A DNA stretch of 64,000 bases from Candidatus Aminicenantes bacterium UBA2190 (GTDB lineage Bacteria; Acidobacteriota; Aminicenantia; UBA2199): NCBI GenBank assembly GCA_002335385.1, contig DCVK01000015.1, positions 14,229-78,228 of the forward strand, read 5' to 3'. The position numbers and the translations under genes are program-made. Shown in pieces: positions 16,459-27,637 of the stretch (position 1 is its first letter; each line of letters starts with the position of its first letter). Under the pieces are notes generated by a model. The model was given only the letters and a program-made list of their open reading frames with translations. It ran no database searches and was not told the DNA's origin.

Positions 16459-17685
16459 CTACCACATCTTGCCGTAGGTCGGATGGTAGTTGAAGCCGCG
16501 GCTCCACATGGTGGTGTTGAAGGTCTGCTGGCGGATGTTCATCATTACGTTGTGCTTGATCATGTTGCCCACCGCGTCGCCCCCCTTGCCGCCCTTGCCC
16601 GCCCGGCCTTTCCCGGCCGGAGTTCCGGGCTGGGCCTCTGCGGCCGTCAGCGAGAGGAGCCGGCCGAGGGCATGCCGCCGCTGCTCGGCGTCGCCGTGGC
16701 TGACCAGGGTGCGCAGCACCAGCCACAGGCCCGGCGCGGTCGCCACCTGGGCGCGCTCGGCGGCGGAAAAGCCGGGCCAGGCGCGCAGCAGCTCTTGGCG
16801 CACCCCGGCCACGTCGGCGTCGTCCAGCTGCGCCGGCAGCGCCGCCCCGTTCCGGCGCAGGAGCCGGGAGTAGGCGTACAGTTCGCAGAAGGCGGAAGCG
16901 GCCATCTCGGTCAGCGGCGGATCGCCGGCAACGAGCGCCCTGCCGCGCTCCGCCAAGCGGGCGCGGACCATGGCCACCACCGGGTCGGAAGCGGGCGACT
17001 CCCGCAGCCACTGGCGGGTTGTCTCCTCAAGGCTCCCGCGCATCTCTTCAAGATCCTTCTGCCCCGCCTTCATGATCCAGGCCACGACCTGCGGGTACTG
17101 GCCGAAGGTCTTCCTTTCGCCGGCGCTCTTGCCGGCCCACCAGGCGGAGCTGAACTGGCCGAGGATGAGCCGTTCCTGCGCCGCGGTGAACGGGGCGCCC
17201 AGGGCGAACTCCAGGACGAAGAGAAAGGAGCGGCGCACGCTATCCAGTTCGCTGTCCGTTGCCGGCGCGCGGGTGGCAACGGGCGACGGCAAGCGCGGCT
17301 CCGCGGCCAGCCGGCGGCTGAGCGCGTCGATGATCTTGGCCTCTTCGGCCTGGCCGGCGGCCAGCCTGGGGTGCACGGTCCGGCCCGGGGTGATGATCAT
17401 CTGCGTTGCCTTGCCGCCGTTCTTGCCGAGGAACAGGATGTCGCCGGGGCGCGCCCGGGTGGCCGGGATCTCCTCGGCCGCGGCCAGGTCGACCAGGCGG
17501 TCCTTGTCGTACACGACCAGTTGCAGCAGCTTGTCCTCGTTCTCCAGGTCGCGCAGGATCAGCTCCACGCCGCTTCCGGCCGGGCGCAGCTCGGTGATCA
17601 GGTAGGCCTTGTCGGCGGCCGCCAGGAAACCCGGCAGCACCAGGAGCAGCAGTATCGTCAGGATGGCAGGTTTGCTTTTTATCAT
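16459..17685 (-). CDS. Secreted protein of unknown function
   Basis: 408 residues from ATG 17685, which directly precedes a signal peptide (MIKSKPAILTILLLLVLPGFLAA); the frame is open to 17724. Residues about 20-100 look beta-rich (AYLITELRP, LILRDLENEDKLLQLVVYD). The middle is helical and Ala/Leu/Arg-rich. A low-complexity GKGRAGKGGKGG stretch lies near 370, followed by a tail rich in Met, Asn, Tyr and Trp (NTTMWSRGFNYHPTYGKMW). No enzyme motif seen. It stands alone, convergent with the GMC operon. Confidence 0.75.
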   Translation of the reverse strand: MIKSKPAILTILLLLVLPGFLAAADKAYLITELRPAGSGVELILRDLENEDKLLQLVVYDKDRLVDLAAAEEIPATRARPGDILFLGKNGGKATQMIITPGRTVHPRLAAGQAEEAKIIDALSRRLAAEPRLPSPVATRAPATDSELDSVRRSFLFVLEFALGAPFTAAQERLILGQFSSAWWAGKSAGERKTFGQYPQVVAWIMKAGQKDLEEMRGSLEETTRQWLRESPASDPVVAMVRARLAERGRALVAGDPPLTEMAASAFCELYAYSRLLRRNGAALPAQLDDADVAGVRQELLRAWPGFSAAERAQVATAPGLWLVLRTLVSHGDAEQRRHALGRLLSLTAAEAQPGTPAGKGRAGKGGKGGDAVGNMIKHNVMMNIRQQTFNTTMWSRGFNYHPTYGKMW

Positions 17686-17795
17686 GGGGCGATTGTAGGG
17701 GCGGAGAGGGAAAGAGTCAAGCATGCGCCTTTCAGGCAGATTACTATATGGGTCAACGATACCCTCTTTAAGTAGATTTTAAAGAGGCAATGCGC

Positions 17796-17868
17796 AACGA
17801 ACATCGGCCGCATCGACGTCGAATTTCTCAGCGGCAAAGGGACGGAAATAATCGACAAGACTCCCTGA
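17796..17868 (+). pseudogene. PPOX-family gene remnant (C-terminal tail only)
   Basis: The frame reads NIGRIDVEFLSGKGTEIIDK before a TGA at 17866-17868. It matches CIGRIDIETMSGKRS of the intact gene at 26708 and CIGRIDIEFMSGKRSEK of the remnant at 12475. Nothing upstream matches, so only about 22 codons survive. Confidence 0.6.
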
Positions 17869-17874
17869 GCCGAT

Positions 17875-19659
<1,785 letters not shown>

Positions 19660-19694
19660 TGGCCAACTCCCATGCGGACCGGATTCTGTCTGCC

Positions 19695-19700
19695 ATTATA
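19695..19700 (-). promoter_or_regulatory. TATAAT -10 element for the DUF255 gene
   Basis: Perfect TATAAT on the minus strand; the predicted start near 19688 gives a 29-nt leader holding the GGGAG site. The -35 region is poor. Confidence 0.45.
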
Positions 19701-19920
19701 ACGCAAATGGAATGGATTGGAACCGCGACGGTCTCTCTTTTTTCAGCCCGCGGCTGCCAATTACTTACTTCTATTTATGAAACCCCACCCTGCAGGCACT
19801 CCAAGACATTTTTTAAAATCGAACCCATTCGGCTTTTCATTGCCCGTCATCTATCCTTCCCCGCGGACTGCAAGCGTCCCCTCTCAGCGCCCGAAGGGAT
19901 TCCCCAAGCCCGCCCAGTTC

Positions 19921-20523
19921 CTAGAGCCCCTCCTGGCACTCGAGGGCGTCGCGTTCCAGCAGTCCGGCCGTCGTGCGCTCCTTGCCGACATAGCGGGCCA
20001 GCAGCCAGGCGGGCGACGACTCGTTGACCAGGCCGATCGCCTCGACCCAGTCGCCCCGGACGACGTAGCCGGGGCGCGGCTCGGGCGGCAGCGGGCCGAC
20101 GACGAGGAAGTGGGCCTTGGCAACATTCACCCGGCAGCGGTAAGCGGGCTTCCACGAATCCGGGGTGAAGGTTTCGCCGGGCCAGCCGGCGCCGCAGAAG
20201 GAGGCGATGCCGTCGGTGACCTGCATGGTCACCCTGCCGTTTTTAGTGGTGAAAGTGACGGCGCCCTGGTCATCGCGGTATTCCCAGCGGCCGTCGCCGA
20301 CGAAGCCGGCGATGCCGATGCCGTCGCAGATGTGGGTGGTGGCGCCGAACACGGCCGAATAGGAGAACGACAGCGTGTCGCCGGCGCGCATCAGCGCCAG
20401 CGGCCCGTGCTGGCCCATCCAGACGCCGCTGGGGTCGAAGCCGCGGTCGTCGGCTGCCGCCGGAGCATCGGTCGCCGCTGCCGAAACGGCGATCAGCAAA
20501 AGGAGAACGGAACATTTCCGCAT
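19921..20523 (-). CDS. Secreted protein of unknown function
   Basis: 200 residues from ATG 20523 with AGGAGG 6 nt upstream; an in-frame ATG at 20544 lacks a site. Signal peptide MRKCSVLLLLIAVSAAATDAPA. The mature part is beta-rich (GVWMGQHGPLALMRAGDTLS, GRWEYRDDQGAVTFTTKNGR), suggesting a lipocalin-like or barrel-like periplasmic domain, with cysteines near CDGIG, FCGAGW, YRCRV and ECQEGL that could pair. No family recognised. Confidence 0.75.
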   Translation of the reverse strand: MRKCSVLLLLIAVSAAATDAPAAADDRGFDPSGVWMGQHGPLALMRAGDTLSFSYSAVFGATTHICDGIGIAGFVGDGRWEYRDDQGAVTFTTKNGRVTMQVTDGIASFCGAGWPGETFTPDSWKPAYRCRVNVAKAHFLVVGPLPPEPRPGYVVRGDWVEAIGLVNESSPAWLLARYVGKERTTAGLLERDALECQEGL

Positions 20524-20690
20524 GAACGCCTCCTGTCGCACCAAGCCCGCTTCTTCAGGCGCAGGCTTGGGGATCCATGATAGCGGAGTCGTCCCGGCCT
20601 GGCAAGCGGACGGCCCGCCTGAGCCGTAATCTTCATGTCACCGCGGTGAAGCGGCCCGCGCTCAAAACGTCGGACACTGCTTCTGCAAAT

Positions 20691-20719
20691 CGGTGCCGGT
20701 GCCTGACTTTGTGATGTCG
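20691..20719. repeat. REP-like intergenic element
   Basis: CGGTGCCGGTGCCTGACTTT followed by GTGATGTCG. It shares the GGTGC.TGACTTTGTGA core with the element at 32649-32676. It lies in the spacer between two divergent genes (20524-20775). Confidence 0.4.
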
Positions 20720-20775
20720 CAAAATATCCGATCCCGCCATGTTCAAGTCGGCATGGATGTTGTATATTCTGATGG

Positions 20776-21585
20776 ATGATGAAAAAAGCAAGCGCATACC
20801 CGCCCCTGGTCAGGCTGTTCAGCACACCGCCGCTCACGCCGCCGGGCGCGGGCGAAATGAACGCCCTGCAAAAGTCCGAGCGCTTCAGCATCCGTTTCGA
20901 GGATTGGGACCTGCCCTGCTACAGCTGGGGAGAGGGCCCGACCGTCCTGTTGTGCCATGGCTGGGGCAGCCGTGCCGGGCACCTGATGCTGCTGGCCCGG
21001 GTCCTGGCCCAGGCCGGCCACCGGGCCGTCGTCTTCGACGCCCCGGCCCATTACTCCCTGCCGGTCGAACACAAAAAGGAAGGATCGAGCATGTTCGAGT
21101 TCGGCCGGGCCATCGCCCGGGTCGCCCGCGGCCTGGGCGAACTGCACGGCCTGTTCGGCCACTCCCTGGGCGCGATGGCGGCCGTTTTCGCCATGGCGGC
21201 CTATCCCCATTTGGAGGATTGCTCCTTTGCCTGCCCGAAATTGGTCCTGGCCAGCGCCCCGGCGACGACGCGCCAGGTGCTGGCCAACTTCTGCCGCCTG
21301 CACTCCCTCGGCGCGGCCGATTGCCGCATCCTGGCAGAGGAACTGGAGTCGGAATTCTCGATGGCCATCGACGACTACGATTGCGCCGCGGCGCTGGCGG
21401 AGGTGCCCGCGGAAAAGATGATCGTCCAGGGCGCCGACGACGAATACTTCGCCCTGGAGGATACCCTGGCGCATACGGCGGCCCCGGGCAGCGCCCGCGT
21501 CCTGATCGCCGAAAAGTGCGGCCACAACCGCGTCCTGGCCAACAAGCAGGTCTTCACGGAGATCATCGATTTTCTGAAATCCTGA
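20776..21585 (+). CDS. Alpha/beta hydrolase
   Basis: 269 residues. The nucleophile elbow is FGHSLGAMAA (Ser near 131), with an oxyanion-hole segment LLCHGWGSRAGHL and a late His in KCGHNRVL (about 251). The acid is probably Asp in QGADDEYF. Length and layout match small esterase/thioesterase-like hydrolases; substrate unknown. Three ATGs (20772, 20776, 20779) crowd the start. TATATT at 20763-20768 places the predicted mRNA start 1 nt before the ATG at 20776, so no Shine-Dalgarno is expected. Confidence 0.88.
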   Translation: MMKKASAYPPLVRLFSTPPLTPPGAGEMNALQKSERFSIRFEDWDLPCYSWGEGPTVLLCHGWGSRAGHLMLLARVLAQAGHRAVVFDAPAHYSLPVEHKKEGSSMFEFGRAIARVARGLGELHGLFGHSLGAMAAVFAMAAYPHLEDCSFACPKLVLASAPATTRQVLANFCRLHSLGAADCRILAEELESEFSMAIDDYDCAAALAEVPAEKMIVQGADDEYFALEDTLAHTAAPGSARVLIAEKCGHNRVLANKQVFTEIIDFLKS

Positions 21586-21715
21586 TCCGGGACGATCTCC
21601 TGCGGCGCCGTGAATCCCATGCGCGACCGCTTTCGCTGCAGCGCCCCGGGAGCCAGCCGTGGCCCCGGTCTTCCCGCCTTTTCCCATGGATATTGCCAAT
21701 GGTCTTGGATAGGCA

Positions 21716-22819
21716 TCAGGATTGTCTTTCAGTAATCGAGACTCCCATCCGTCTCAGGTCGTCGATCATTCTTTTTTCGTGAACGATATTGCCCATCAAG
21801 TACAAATCCGGCTTAGTGAAGCAGCCATCGAGATATTGTTTCAGGCAGGCAATCACAGCCAGGGCCGTGAATTCAAAGGCATCCGGAGAATACGCTTCCA
21901 ATGCATAATTCGTCGGCGAACCGTTTTTCATTCCGCTCGCCAGCAGCTTGAATTCCACGCCCGGCTGGCCGGCATAGTATTTGTTGATCCCCCAGTGCAT
22001 CAGTTTTCCGCAAACCTTCATCCCCATCCCCTTCTTGACAGACTGCAGCAACAGGGTCAGGGGAAAGACAAAGTTGTCGACGAAGGAATTGAATCCGGCC
22101 GAATAAACTCCCATGTTCGAAATGGACAACTCTTTCTCAAGGCCAATGATTTCCCTCATGTGCAGGGGATAACAGGGGCGGACTCCAAATGGATCGGAAA
22201 ACCGGATTTTCAGGGCATCGCGGTAGGAAGCTTTCTTCCATAAGCCGTTTTTCAGGATTTTCGCGTTCGCTGCTCCGATTTCATGGATGATTTCATGGGT
22301 GGATTCCGGCTTTTCGAAGATGGCATTCATCACCATCACCACATAGGCGCTCTGGTAAACATCGAACTGGTCTCTTGCATATTTGATAAACGGCGCTGGG
22401 AGTCCGGGATGAAATCCCGCCTGGGTTATGAAGACCCGATGATGGGAGATCGCGCGCGCGCGGAACGCCTCCAACCTGTCGACCACATCGCCTCGTACAA
22501 GGATGTCGATCATGTCGGTTCCGGTCTCGATGGCGGCTTCGGCGATCGTCCCGATGTCATCCGGCGTGGTGGCGGCAACGATCACCAAATCGACTTCCTT
22601 GAGCGCGGCGGCCAGACTCGTTTTCTGCCTGGCATCCGCTTCAACGGATGATACCCTGCGGCCCGCATGTGCTTTCCTGAGGGCAGCCGCGAAATTTTCA
22701 GCCTTGGCCGCGTCGCGGCCCGAGACCGTGACATCCGCAGCGGTATGCCGCAGAAGGTTGCGGGATATTTCCCTGCCTACGCCTCCATATCCGCCCAGGA
22801 CCATAATTCGCTTTTTCAT
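21716..22819 (-). CDS. Saccharopine dehydrogenase-like NAD(P)-binding protein
   Basis: 367 residues from ATG 22819; the upstream open frame runs into greA and is not credible. N-terminal Rossmann motif IMVLGGYGGVGREI, then VTVSGRDAAKA and LVIVAATTPDDI, as in saccharopine dehydrogenase-like and trans-acting enoyl-reductase-like proteins. The segment QAGFHPGLPAPFIKYARDQF is typical of that group. The C-terminal half (EIIGLEKELSISNMGVYSAG) carries no further motif. It lies downstream of greA on the same strand with 73 nt between; biochemical role unknown. Confidence 0.82.
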   Translation of the reverse strand: MKKRIMVLGGYGGVGREISRNLLRHTAADVTVSGRDAAKAENFAAALRKAHAGRRVSSVEADARQKTSLAAALKEVDLVIVAATTPDDIGTIAEAAIETGTDMIDILVRGDVVDRLEAFRARAISHHRVFITQAGFHPGLPAPFIKYARDQFDVYQSAYVVMVMNAIFEKPESTHEIIHEIGAANAKILKNGLWKKASYRDALKIRFSDPFGVRPCYPLHMREIIGLEKELSISNMGVYSAGFNSFVDNFVFPLTLLLQSVKKGMGMKVCGKLMHWGINKYYAGQPGVEFKLLASGMKNGSPTNYALEAYSPDAFEFTALAVIACLKQYLDGCFTKPDLYLMGNIVHEKRMIDDLRRMGVSITERQS

Positions 22820-22892
22820 GATTGCCGCCGACCCATCATTCTCGTTGCCTTTTTCAGTTACAGTTCCGCGGGTCCCGGAAAATCGGATGGGA

Positions 22893-23381
22893 TCAGGCGG
22901 TGAACACCGTGCCCTGCAGGCTGGTGATCTTCTCGATGAAGAGCCTCTTCTCCCCGGCGGGGACGGTGACGACCACCGCCTCGCCGACGGTGCGGTTCTG
23001 CAGCGCCCGGCCCACGGGCGAGCTGAGGGAGATCTTGCCTTCGACAGGGTCGACCTCAATGGGGTGGACGATGGTGTACTCCGTGCGCGTGTCGGCGTCG
23101 AGATCGAGCACCACCACGACCGAGCCGAAGCCGACGCACTTTTCATCGCCGGGGGAAGAAGCCACTTCGTTGTACCGGCTCACCAGGTGGGTCAGCTGGG
23201 CGATGCGTGCCTTGAGGAAACCCTGCCGTTCGCGGGCGGCGTCGTATTCGGCGTTTTCGCTGAGGTCGCCCATGCTGCGCGCCTCGGCGATGCGCTTGGG
23301 CAGCTCGACCTGGTACTCTTCGCGGAGCTTGTCGATCTCGTCCAGGAGCGCCTTCTTCTTCCGTTCGATTGAGTCCGTCAT
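22893..23381 (-). CDS. greA: Transcription elongation factor GreA/GreB
   Basis: 162 residues from ATG 23381 (GGAGG 8 nt upstream); the frame extends to 23450 but the extra residues do not fit. The N-terminal coiled coil has the acidic tip MGDLSENAEYDAARERQ, which inserts into the RNA polymerase secondary channel to stimulate cleavage of backtracked RNA. The C-terminal FKBP-like domain contains ISLSSPVGRALQNRTVGEAV. Length fits GreA rather than a truncated homolog. Confidence 0.95.
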   Translation of the reverse strand: MTDSIERKKKALLDEIDKLREEYQVELPKRIAEARSMGDLSENAEYDAARERQGFLKARIAQLTHLVSRYNEVASSPGDEKCVGFGSVVVVLDLDADTRTEYTIVHPIEVDPVEGKISLSSPVGRALQNRTVGEAVVVTVPAGEKRLFIEKITSLQGTVFTA

Positions 23382-23570
23382 CCGTGACCGCCTCCAAAAA
23401 CCCGTGGTGATTTGCCAGGAGAATGTACAACGGATCGGAAAAAATTGCAAGCCCCGGCCCCGGCTCGCCGCAACGGGAAAAGATCTACCTGGAGGCGGGA
23501 CCGGTCAGTCCTTGGCCTGAAGCAACCAGCTCAAGCACCGCCCCCGATTTTCCCCGCCCGCTGCCGTTGC

Positions 23571-23599
23571 TTGACAATCCAAAGCTGCGGACATATGAT
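23571..23599 (+). promoter_or_regulatory. Promoter of the CPBP protease gene
   Basis: TTGACA (23571-23576), 17-bp spacer, TATGAT (23594-23599). Predicted start near 23606, leaving a leader of about 90 nt with GGGAGG before the ATG at 23697. Confidence 0.65.
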
Positions 23600-23696
23600 C
23601 GCCCCACAAGAGGATTGATTCTCAGACCATTTTCTCATCGATTGTCGTGACCTTGCTCGGCAATTCAGCAGCCAATGCGCAAAGGGAGGATCCATC

Positions 23697-24545
23697 ATGA
23701 CTTCACGCTCGGCCGCAACTGAAAAATGCCGGGTTCCCTTCATTTCCCTGGCACCCTTTTTATTCATATCCTTTGGATTGGCTTGGGGGATCCTGGCCCT
23801 TTTCATCTTTCTGCCGGCCCCGATGACCGCGATGTTCGGCAAGTTGACCGGCCAGCATCCGCTCTTTTTCCTGGCTGTCTACGCGCCGGCCATAGCCGCC
23901 TTCATCCTTGTCGCCTACAATGGCGGCATGGGAGGATTGCGCCGTTATCTCTCCCGCCTGCTGCTCTGGCGCTGCTCGCCGTTGTGGTACGCCTTTTTGA
24001 TTATCGGCATCCCGCTGGTCTTCATTAGCGGGTCGGCGTTGAAGGGAAACCTTTTTAAAGAACCGTTCCCGTTCGCTTCCATTCCGGCGCTCGCAGCCGC
24101 ATTGTTTTTCATGGCCATCAAGGGCCCGGTCGAGGAATTCGGCTGGCGGGGCCTGGCCCTCCCCCTGCTGCAGCGCAAGCTGGCCCCGATCTGGGCCGGG
24201 CTGCTCCTCGGGATCATCTGGGGCTTCTGGCATCTGCCGGCGTTCCTGCTGAGCGGGACGCCGCAGAGCGCCTGGTCGTTCACCCCTTTTTTTCTCGGAG
24301 CCGTCGCCATCAGCGTGATCGTGACCCGCCTGTTCAACGCCGCGCGGGGCAGCATACTGCTTCCCGCACTGTTCCATTTCCAGCTCATCAACCCCATCTG
24401 GCCCGACGCGCAACCATATGACACCTACCTGATCATCATCATCGCGGTCCTGGTCGTCTGGCTGAACCGTAAAACCATGTTCACCAAGGCCGGGGCCGTC
24501 ACCATGGTCATTCCCGGGCTTGAGGACCGGGCAATGATTTCTTGA
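23697..24545 (+). CDS. CPBP-family intramembrane metalloprotease
   Basis: 282 residues with about eight hydrophobic segments. The Abi/CPBP signature is complete: EEFGWRG (about 146-152), the His motif GFWHLPAF (about 180) and a third motif LFHFQLIN (about 225). The family includes CAAX prenyl-protease relatives and proteins linked to bacteriocin immunity; many members have unknown substrates. Preceded by GGGAGG and a good sigma-70-type promoter; it stands alone. Confidence 0.9.
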   Translation: MTSRSAATEKCRVPFISLAPFLFISFGLAWGILALFIFLPAPMTAMFGKLTGQHPLFFLAVYAPAIAAFILVAYNGGMGGLRRYLSRLLLWRCSPLWYAFLIIGIPLVFISGSALKGNLFKEPFPFASIPALAAALFFMAIKGPVEEFGWRGLALPLLQRKLAPIWAGLLLGIIWGFWHLPAFLLSGTPQSAWSFTPFFLGAVAISVIVTRLFNAARGSILLPALFHFQLINPIWPDAQPYDTYLIIIIAVLVVWLNRKTMFTKAGAVTMVIPGLEDRAMIS

Positions 24546-24932
24546 AACAGGCCATGTCTTCCAGTCCATCTTGCTCCTGAATTGAAGCATCCTGTCAGCG
24601 GAGGGATGCTAAATACATATTGACAGGTACTGTCCCCAGTCCAGTCTTCTCCTGCGACGGGAAGCCGGCGAATTTCATTTGGGAAGTAATATAATATAAC
24701 CGGGCGGTTAGCGAAAATTTCCCCGGAGCTTGGGAAGCTTCGCAGGAGTCCGATACAAAAGGATTTCAATTCCAGGCCGACTTGGCAGCGCAAATGCATT
24801 TCTCCAAATGGGCAGACCCGCTTTTTCAGGGAGGGGCATGCCTGGCAAGGTGACAGCCGGGGCCGGACTCAGGTGTTCAATTGCCGGGAGGTGAAGGTTT
24901 TGCCGCGGATCATGATGCGGCGGGAGAAGAAA
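24546..24932. other. Spacer with small inverted repeat
   Basis: No gene seen. GACAG-GTA-CTGTC at 24622-24634 is a short perfect inverted repeat followed by CCCC, resembling the GGGGACAG-type REP elements. TATAAT at 24690-24695 has no good -35 partner. Confidence 0.4.
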
Positions 24933-26390
24933 ATGAACACACTGCAACGATCGACGAAAGGCTGGAAAAACGTAATGGCCGGGATCCTGGCATTCTTTTT
25001 AGCCGGGGGTGGGTCTATCTTGGCCCGCGGCGAGAAACCGGGGGCCCTGATCACCGTCCAAAAAAAGGACGGGCTGACGATCAAGGGCGAGCTTTTACAG
25101 GTTAATCACGGGACCCTGCGCCTTCTGGTCAGGGAGACCGCCGCCAAAGTGGATGTACGCCTCGATGAACTCCACCATTTGCGCATCAGCAAAAAGGGCT
25201 CCGTCGGCAAGGGCCTGCTGAAAGGTTTGTTTTTCGGGGCTTCGCTCGGAGGCGGCATCGGCCTGCTGTCAGGCAGCGATGACCCCGGCTTATTCGCCTG
25301 GACGGCCGGACAGAAGGCGCTGGCACTGGGCTTGGTACTTGGCGGCGGGATGGGGATCTGCGGGGCGCTCATCGGGGGACTGACCGGCATCGATGAGTCG
25401 ATAGTCCTGGACGGCCTGCCGCCTGAAAAAACGGCTGAAATCGAGGCCAAGCTGGCATCCAGGTCCCGCTTCCGGTCGCTGCGGAGCCAGGTGCCACGGG
25501 CCGCGCCGCCGGCAGCGCCGTCCTCCGCCCCCGTCCAACCCGGCGCAGTCCCGGAACGCGTTTTGCCGGCCGCGGCCGCAGTCCGGTCGCCGCGCCTTAT
25601 GCCGTCGCGAAAGAAAGTCAGCCGCTGGCATTTTTCCGCATCCTGGGGGAGATCCACTTTCGCAGGGACGGGCAAGCTCGCCTCGATCATCGAGAAGGCC
25701 GGGTTCGGCAGCGACCGCGTCACGCAAGGATTCTGGATCTTTCCGGGCTACACCACCAGTTATCCGAGCCAGGACACTTGTCCCAAGTTTTCCTGGAGGG
25801 ATTTTCGCGCCGAGTTTTCGCTGACCCGGAAACTGGCGCTGGGAGTGTGCTTCTCCCCATTGGGTGAGCACGAGATATGGGGATGGAGAAAGATGGACAC
25901 AGTGCATGGGATCATCGGAATCGATGAATTCGGGCCGTATTTCGGCGGCCGCTACCGGGGCAACGCCTATTACCTGACCGCAGCCTTCATGCCCGTTCCC
26001 GACGCGTTTCTCCAGCGGTGGATGCTCAAGCTGGGAGGCGGGATCGGCCTGGCTTCGGTCCGGGGGGCCTTTTTGACCTCATTGGAGAGGCCCTTTTCAA
26101 GGGCGCACGAGGGCTATCCCGAGCTGCAGGTCGACAAGCTGGAATTCGATCGCCTGTACCCGGCGCTGCTGGCCGGCGCCGGGGCCGAATATTTTTTTGG
26201 CAGGCACTTGTCCCTGGGACTCGCCGCCAGCTACCGATATGTCCCGTTCCATAATGGCGCCGGCGTTCTGGAGATCCCCTACGTGCACGCCCGCAGCAAT
26301 GCACTGGAAGTGATCCGCGTCAATGTGCCGAAGGAGCGCATCAACGCCGGGGGATTCGGAGCCGGTATCTCCCTGGGCATTCATTTCTAG
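24933..26390 (+). CDS. Membrane/outer-membrane protein with beta-barrel-like C-terminus
   Basis: 485 residues from ATG 24933 (GGGAGAAG upstream); ATGs at 24873 and 24915 are in frame but precede less natural N-termini. Signal-like segment (NVMAGILAFFLAGGGSILA). Residues about 33-80 form an Sm/SH3-like strand set (ITVQKKDGLTIKGELLQVNH). Two Gly-rich hydrophobic segments follow (GLFFGASLGGGIGLLSG and LALGLVLGGGMGICGALIGG), then a Pro/Ala linker, then about 240 residues of alternating strands ending GAGISLGIHF, an aromatic C-terminus typical of outer-membrane barrels. No family named; role unknown. Confidence 0.75.
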   Translation: MNTLQRSTKGWKNVMAGILAFFLAGGGSILARGEKPGALITVQKKDGLTIKGELLQVNHGTLRLLVRETAAKVDVRLDELHHLRISKKGSVGKGLLKGLFFGASLGGGIGLLSGSDDPGLFAWTAGQKALALGLVLGGGMGICGALIGGLTGIDESIVLDGLPPEKTAEIEAKLASRSRFRSLRSQVPRAAPPAAPSSAPVQPGAVPERVLPAAAAVRSPRLMPSRKKVSRWHFSASWGRSTFAGTGKLASIIEKAGFGSDRVTQGFWIFPGYTTSYPSQDTCPKFSWRDFRAEFSLTRKLALGVCFSPLGEHEIWGWRKMDTVHGIIGIDEFGPYFGGRYRGNAYYLTAAFMPVPDAFLQRWMLKLGGGIGLASVRGAFLTSLERPFSRAHEGYPELQVDKLEFDRLYPALLAGAGAEYFFGRHLSLGLAASYRYVPFHNGAGVLEIPYVHARSNALEVIRVNVPKERINAGGFGAGISLGIHF

Positions 26391-26707
26391 CGCGGTCCGG
26401 GCTCCCTGCACGATCGACCGCTCCGGACCAGGTCCGCTCAATCGCCGTCGGCTGGCCCGCCGCCATCATCCTGACCGAAGCGGACGGATCGAGCCTCTTT
26501 TGCATCACGGGGAAATCAGGGCCAGCAGTTTAATTACCTGACTCCCGAACATCTTCTTTGTTCAATGTCGAAACTTAACCACATTTTGTCTCTGGAATCC
26601 TGATTGCTTGTAAAAAGCACCGTCCCCAGGCTCCCGATTGCATCCCTGGCGTCTTTTCGCTAAGATTATTATTTGAAGACGATCGATCGCCACAGGAGAT
26701 CCATCCC
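26391..26707. other. Spacer with REP-like motif
   Basis: Holds AAGCACCGTCCCC at 26615-26627, the exact reverse complement of GGGGACGGTGCTT at 32649-32661. A short plus-strand frame about 26420-26530 (SIAVGWPAAIILTEADGSSL, then stop) looks coding-like but has no start. No gene called. Confidence 0.4.
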
Positions 26708-27208
26708 ATGGAAAGATACCACGGCATGCGCCGCAAGGAGAAGGAGATCGGAGACCCCGCCGAGATGCGGGCGATCCTCGAGGGCACGCCCTACATCGTC
26801 GTCGCCATGTGCCGGGACAACGAGCCCTACCTGGCGACCCTGAGCCACGGCTATGACGCCGGGCGCAACGCGATCTACTTCCACTGCGCCCGCGAGGGGA
26901 AGAAGATCGACTTCCTCAAGGCCAACGACCTCGTCTGGGGCCAGGCGATCCTCGACCGCGGCTACGTGCAGGGGAAATGCGACCATTTGTTCACCAGCGT
27001 GCAGTTCGGCGGCAGGGTGCGCTTCGTCGAGGACGCGGCGGAGAAGCGGCACGCCCTGGGGGTGATGATCCGCCAGCTGGAGCGCGAGCCGGAGAAGGTG
27101 CTGGCCGAGCAGGTCACGGAGGCCGCGGTCCGGAAGGTCTGCATCGGCCGCATCGACATCGAGACCATGAGCGGCAAGCGGTCGATCCAGGTGACCGGGC
27201 AGCAATGA
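26708..27208 (+). CDS. Pyridoxamine 5'-phosphate oxidase-family flavin-binding protein
   Basis: 166 residues, AGGAG 9 nt upstream. The split-barrel FMN-binding fold is suggested by ILEGTPYIVVAMCRDNEPYL, ATLSHGYDAGRNAIYFHC and GKKIDFLKANDLVWGQAI. The C-terminus CIGRIDIETMSGKRS closes the domain. Proteins of this size are usually FMN- or F420-binding reductases, or nitroimidazole-resistance-like proteins, rather than the vitamin B6 enzyme. It is the only intact copy; decayed copies lie at 12475 and 17796. A cupin gene follows 58 nt downstream and may be cotranscribed. Confidence 0.88.
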   Translation: MERYHGMRRKEKEIGDPAEMRAILEGTPYIVVAMCRDNEPYLATLSHGYDAGRNAIYFHCAREGKKIDFLKANDLVWGQAILDRGYVQGKCDHLFTSVQFGGRVRFVEDAAEKRHALGVMIRQLEREPEKVLAEQVTEAAVRKVCIGRIDIETMSGKRSIQVTGQQ

Positions 27209-27224
27209 TCTTGAAAGACCGTAG

Positions 27225-27245
27225 GGGCGGGTCTGTGACCCGCCC
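27225..27245. repeat. GC-rich hairpin GGGCGGGTC-TGT-GACCCGCCC
   Basis: Perfect 9-bp stem with 3-nt loop between the PPOX and cupin genes. There is no T-run after it, so it is not a standard terminator. It resembles the hairpin at 32714-32736. Confidence 0.55.
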
Positions 27246-27266
27246 GATAAGAAGGGAGGATCCGTC

Positions 27267-27611
27267 ATGAAGCCGATCAGCAAGCAGAACGCCGAGCATT
27301 ACACCTGGGGCGATGCATGCGACGGCTGGCACCTGCTGAAATCGCCGAGGCTGAGCGTCATCCAGGAGCGGGTGCCGCCGGGCGGGGCCGAGACCCGGCA
27401 TTTTCACGAGCGCGCGCAGCAGTTTTTCTATATCCTGTCAGGCGAAGCGGTCATGGAGATGGACGGCGGGGAAACGGTGCTGAAGCCCGGGCAGGGACTG
27501 GCCGTGCCCCCTGGCGTTTCCCACCGCCTGCGGAACCGCGGCAACATGGACCTCATCTTCCTCGTCATATCGGCGCCACCGAGTCATGGCGACCGGATCA
27601 CAACCGCATAA
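27267..27611 (+). CDS. Cupin-domain protein
   Basis: 114 residues, a single small cupin barrel. Motif 1 appears as ETRHFHERAQQFFYILSGEA (metal ligands His, His and Glu/Gln), motif 2 as PGQGLAVPPGVSHRLRNRG with the last His ligand. GGAG is well placed before the ATG. A single-domain cupin can be an isomerase, dioxygenase or sensor domain; nothing here separates these. Downstream of the PPOX-family gene, possibly in one operon. Confidence 0.9.
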   Translation: MKPISKQNAEHYTWGDACDGWHLLKSPRLSVIQERVPPGGAETRHFHERAQQFFYILSGEAVMEMDGGETVLKPGQGLAVPPGVSHRLRNRGNMDLIFLVISAPPSHGDRITTA

Positions 27612-27637
27612 CGGCACCAATCGATCGGCTGATCCAA

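Noticed and set aside
26420..26530. Coding-like fragment after the OM protein gene
   Set aside because: About 35 codons with no start; too short to call a pseudogene without a match.
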